Below, one piece after another: positions 5,657 through 7,480 of a stretch of 7,480 bases of DNA. Within the stretch, counting starts at the first letter, position 1. Each line of letters starts with the position of its first letter. The notes under the pieces were generated by a model that was not told the DNA's origin, searched no databases, and worked only from the letters and a program-made list of their open reading frames with translations. Position numbers and translations under genes: made by a program. The DNA comes from Rubritepida sp. Its GTDB lineage: Bacteria; Pseudomonadota; Alphaproteobacteria; Acetobacterales; Acetobacteraceae. Location: the NCBI GenBank assembly GCA_022843345.1, contig JALHNW010000083.1, forward strand, positions 1-7,480, in the 5' to 3' direction.

Positions 5657-7015
5657 GTGAATCTTTCGACGTTGCTGGCGGCGCGGGCCGCGGGTGGGCG
5701 CCCGGTGCGGGTGGGGCTGATCGGGGCCGGCAAGTTCGGCTCCATGGTGCTGGCCCAGGCGCAGCGCATCCCGGGGATGCACGTGGTCGGCGTGGCGGAC
5801 CTCGACGCGGGCAAGGCGCATGCCTCGCTGGCGCGCGTCGGCTGGCCGGCGGAACGCCACGCGGCGCGCAGCCTGGAGGACGCCTTCCGGACGGGCGGCA
5901 CCTGCGTGCTGGAGGATGCCGCCGCACTCTGCGCCTTCCACGGCGTGGAATGCATCATCGAGGCGACGGGCCACCCGATCGCCGGCGTGCGCCACGCGCT
6001 GGCCGCCATCGAGGGCGGCAAGCACGTCGTCATGGTGAACGTGGAGGCGGACGTGCTCTGCGGCCCGCTGCTGGCCGAGCGGGCGCGGGCCAGGGGGCTG
6101 GTCTACTCCATGGCCTATGGCGACCAGCCGGCCATCATCTGCGAGTTGGTGGACTGGGTGCGCTCCTGCGGGTTCGAGCTGGTCTCGGCCGGCAAGGGGA
6201 TGAACTTCGCGCCGCACTACCGCGCCTCCACGCCCGACACCGTCTGGGGTTTCTTCGGCTGGAGCGAGGAGGAGGTCGCCAAGGGCGACTTCAACCCGAA
6301 GATGTACAACTCCTTCACCGACGGCACGAAGGCGGCGATCGAGATGGCGGCCGTGGCCAACGGCACCGGGCTGGACTGCCCGGATGACGGGCTGGCCTTC
6401 CCGCCCACCGGGCTGGACGACCTGGCGCAGGTGTTCAAGCCGCGCGCCGATGGCGGGCGGCTGGCCCGCGCCGGGCTGGTGGACATCGCGGCCTCGCGCG
6501 AGCCGGACGGGCGGGTGGTGCACAACAACATCCAGTACGGCGTCTTCGTCACCTTCCGCGCCAACAACGAGTACTCGCGCGACTGCTTCAAGCAGTACGG
6601 GCTGCTGGTGGACAAGTCGGGCTGGTACGGCTCCATGTGGCGGCCCTTCCACATGATCGGGCTGGAGACGAGCGTCTCCGTCCTGTCCGCCGTGCTGCGG
6701 GGCGAGCCGACGGGCACGCCGCGCGAGTTCCGCGGCGACGCGGTGTGCATCGCCAAGCGCGACCTCCAGCCGGGCGAGATGCTGGATGGCGAGGGCGGCT
6801 TCACCGTCTGGGCCGACGCGCTGCCGGCCACGCGCAGCCTGGCGGCGCGCGGCCTGCCGATCGGGCTGGCGCACAACGTCAAGCTGGTGCGCCCGGTGGC
6901 GAAGGACGCGCTGGTGTCCTTCGACGACGTGGAGATCACGCGCGACCTCGACGTGCTGGCGCTACGCCAGGAGATGGAGCGCGGCGGGGCGCCGGCGGCG
7001 GCGCGGGCGGCATGA
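5657..7015 (+). CDS. NAD(P)-binding oxidoreductase with C-terminal SAF domain (COG4091-like)
   Basis: A 452-residue protein resembling the group described as predicted homoserine dehydrogenase with a C-terminal SAF domain (COG4091). A Rossmann fold opens the protein: VRVGLIGAGKFGSM with G23, G25 and G28, then VVGVADLD with an acidic residue (D48) favouring NAD(H). EATGHP near residue 100 and the middle region (SAGKGMNFAPHYRASTPDTVWG and MYNSFTDGTKAAIEMAAVAN) match the family's conserved core. From about residue 359 to 430 there is a SAF-like domain (AKRDLQPGEMLDGEGGFTVW ... GLAHNVKLVRPV), a fold known from sialic-acid synthase, antifreeze and FlgA proteins that often binds ligands. The homoserine dehydrogenase label is a homology name; the context of split transketolase, ABM protein and binding protein suggests a sugar-acid or polyol pathway instead. 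The start is GTG 5657 with a strong ribosome site. The stop overlaps the next ATG (ATGA). Confidence 0.88.
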   Translation: MNLSTLLAARAAGGRPVRVGLIGAGKFGSMVLAQAQRIPGMHVVGVADLDAGKAHASLARVGWPAERHAARSLEDAFRTGGTCVLEDAAALCAFHGVECIIEATGHPIAGVRHALAAIEGGKHVVMVNVEADVLCGPLLAERARARGLVYSMAYGDQPAIICELVDWVRSCGFELVSAGKGMNFAPHYRASTPDTVWGFFGWSEEEVAKGDFNPKMYNSFTDGTKAAIEMAAVANGTGLDCPDDGLAFPPTGLDDLAQVFKPRADGGRLARAGLVDIAASREPDGRVVHNNIQYGVFVTFRANNEYSRDCFKQYGLLVDKSGWYGSMWRPFHMIGLETSVSVLSAVLRGEPTGTPREFRGDAVCIAKRDLQPGEMLDGEGGFTVWADALPATRSLAARGLPIGLAHNVKLVRPVAKDALVSFDDVEITRDLDVLALRQEMERGGAPAAARAA

Positions 7016-7308
7016 GCGGCTTCTGCGTCATCCCCGAGTTCCGCGTGAAGCCGGGCTGCCTGGACGCCTTCCTGGCCCTGGCGCGGGAGGATGCGCGGCA
7101 GTCGCTCGCGACCGAGCCGGGGTGCCGGCGCTTCGACGTCACGGTGCTGGAAGGCGCACCGGGCCACGTGCTGTTCTACGAGGTGTATGACGACCGCGCG
7201 GCCTTCGACGCGCACCTCGCCACGCCGCACCTCGCGCGCTTCCGGGAAGGCTTCCCGGCGCTGGTGGAGGAGGCGCTGCCGGTGCGCTTCGCCGCGCTGC
7301 ACGACTGA
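7012..7308 (+). CDS. Small ABM-fold protein (LsrG/YgiN type)
   Basis: A 98-residue ferredoxin-like alpha/beta barrel protein of the antibiotic biosynthesis monooxygenase superfamily, whose members include YgiN quinol monooxygenase and LsrG, an isomerase of a phosphorylated AI-2 derivative. Visible family features are the first strand VIPEFRVKPG, a helix, EPGCRRFDV (35-43), the strand VLFYEVYDD (53-61) and AAFDAHLATPHL (63-74) with H68 and H73. These proteins usually dimerise, need no cofactor and stay in the cytoplasm. The ATG overlaps the stop of the oxidoreductase by 4 bases, so the two are translationally coupled and probably act on the same compound. An isomerase or cofactor-free oxygenase role is possible; sequence alone does not decide. 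Confidence 0.88.
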   Translation: MSGFCVIPEFRVKPGCLDAFLALAREDARQSLATEPGCRRFDVTVLEGAPGHVLFYEVYDDRAAFDAHLATPHLARFREGFPALVEEALPVRFAALHD

Positions 7309-7312
7309 ACGG

Positions 7313-7330
7313 CCCGCGCCGATGCGCGGG
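7313..7330 (+). repeat. Compact hairpin between the ABM gene and the binding-protein gene
   Basis: CCCGCGC (7313-7319) and GCGCGGG (7324-7330) pair perfectly around the 4-base loop CGAT. The hairpin starts 4 bases after the ABM stop and ends 24 bases before the next ATG. No T-run follows. Such structures ahead of binding-protein genes often act as mRNA 3'-end stabilisers or partial processing sites that let the binding protein be made in excess. That role is inferred here. Confidence 0.6.
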
Positions 7331-7354
7331 GAACGAACAAGGGAGGAAACAACG

Positions 7355-7480
7355 ATGTCCAAGGGCTTCACCATCACGCGCCGCATGGCGCTCGCTTCCG
7401 GCGCGCTGCTCGCCGCGCCCGCCACGCTGCGCGCGCAGGGCCAGGTGCGGCTGACGCTGGCGCACGGCACCGCGGCGCTC
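7355..7480 (+). CDS. Periplasmic solute-binding protein with Tat signal, N-terminus only
   Basis: Only the first 42 residues fit in the window; the frame is open at the edge. The ATG follows GGGAGGAAAC (7341-7350), a strong ribosome site. The leader has twin arginines at residues 9-10 (ITRRMAL), a hydrophobic stretch (ALASGALLAAPA) and an Ala-Gln region near 28-29 where signal peptidase could cut. It then begins a mature beta strand (QVRLTLAHGTAAL), the pattern of TRAP (DctP-like) and related binding proteins, so the product is probably exported folded to the periplasm to capture the pathway's substrate. TctC-type or ABC-type binding proteins remain possible. The 46-bp gap from the ABM gene suggests the same operon. 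Confidence 0.78.
   Translation, partial: MSKGFTITRRMALASGALLAAPATLRAQGQVRLTLAHGTAAL

Noticed and set aside
4922..6874. A 650-codon open frame on the minus strand
   Set aside because: It lies antisense to the second LysR gene and the SAF oxidoreductase, which have clear family motifs. Its Arg/His/Ala-rich composition is that of a GC-rich shadow frame.
1..7480. tRNA or rRNA genes, CRISPR arrays, insertion sequences, riboswitches or intrinsic terminators with T-tracts
   Set aside because: None was recognised on either strand by eye. The window is almost wholly coding, and the two hairpins noted lack T-runs.

Overview
The window is very GC-rich, nearly all coding, and has G/C-dominated third codon positions. 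Gene starts carry good Shine-Dalgarno sites, and the last reading frame opens with a twin-arginine signal peptide. This suits a high-GC proteobacterium, and an Acetobacteraceae member such as a Roseomonas-like genus would fit best. That placement is an inference from composition and protein style; no marker gene is present.

Layout. (1) 1-877, minus strand: the N-terminal 292 residues of a full-length-type transketolase, cut by the window edge. (2) 974-1882, plus: a GcvA-like LysR-type regulator, divergent from the transketolase. (3) 1975-4680, plus: a compact operon of an SDR dehydrogenase and a second, split transketolase with separate N- and C-terminal subunits. (4) 4680-5606: a second GcvA-like LysR regulator coupled to the end of that operon. 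(5) 5657-7308: a COG4091-like NAD(P)-binding protein with a C-terminal SAF domain, overlapping a small ABM-fold protein of LsrG/YgiN type. (6) 7355 to the edge: the start of a Tat-exported periplasmic solute-binding protein, probably of a TRAP-type or similar transporter.

The genes read as a catabolic island for an unidentified polyol, sugar or sugar acid. In that reading a binding protein captures the substrate, one or two dehydrogenases oxidise it, a small isomerase or monooxygenase-fold protein acts on an intermediate, and TPP enzymes transfer or cleave a two-carbon unit. The substrate cannot be named from this sequence.

The most striking signal is regulatory. A 48-bp module occurs twice: a GGTGAA-N5-(T/C)TCACC dyad, 25 bp, then another GGTGAA. 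One copy faces the full-length transketolase (917-964, minus) and the other faces the SDR/split-transketolase operon (1882-1929, plus). By hand the copies match at 37 of 48 positions with identical spacing. One dyad has the T-N11-A form of a LysR box and lies just upstream of the first LysR gene; the other overlaps that gene's stop codon. The pair looks like a small regulon of the first LysR protein that coordinates two transketolases. The split transketolase keeps TPP-site residues but appears to lack several residues used by classical transketolases to bind sugar phosphates, so its substrate may be unusual.
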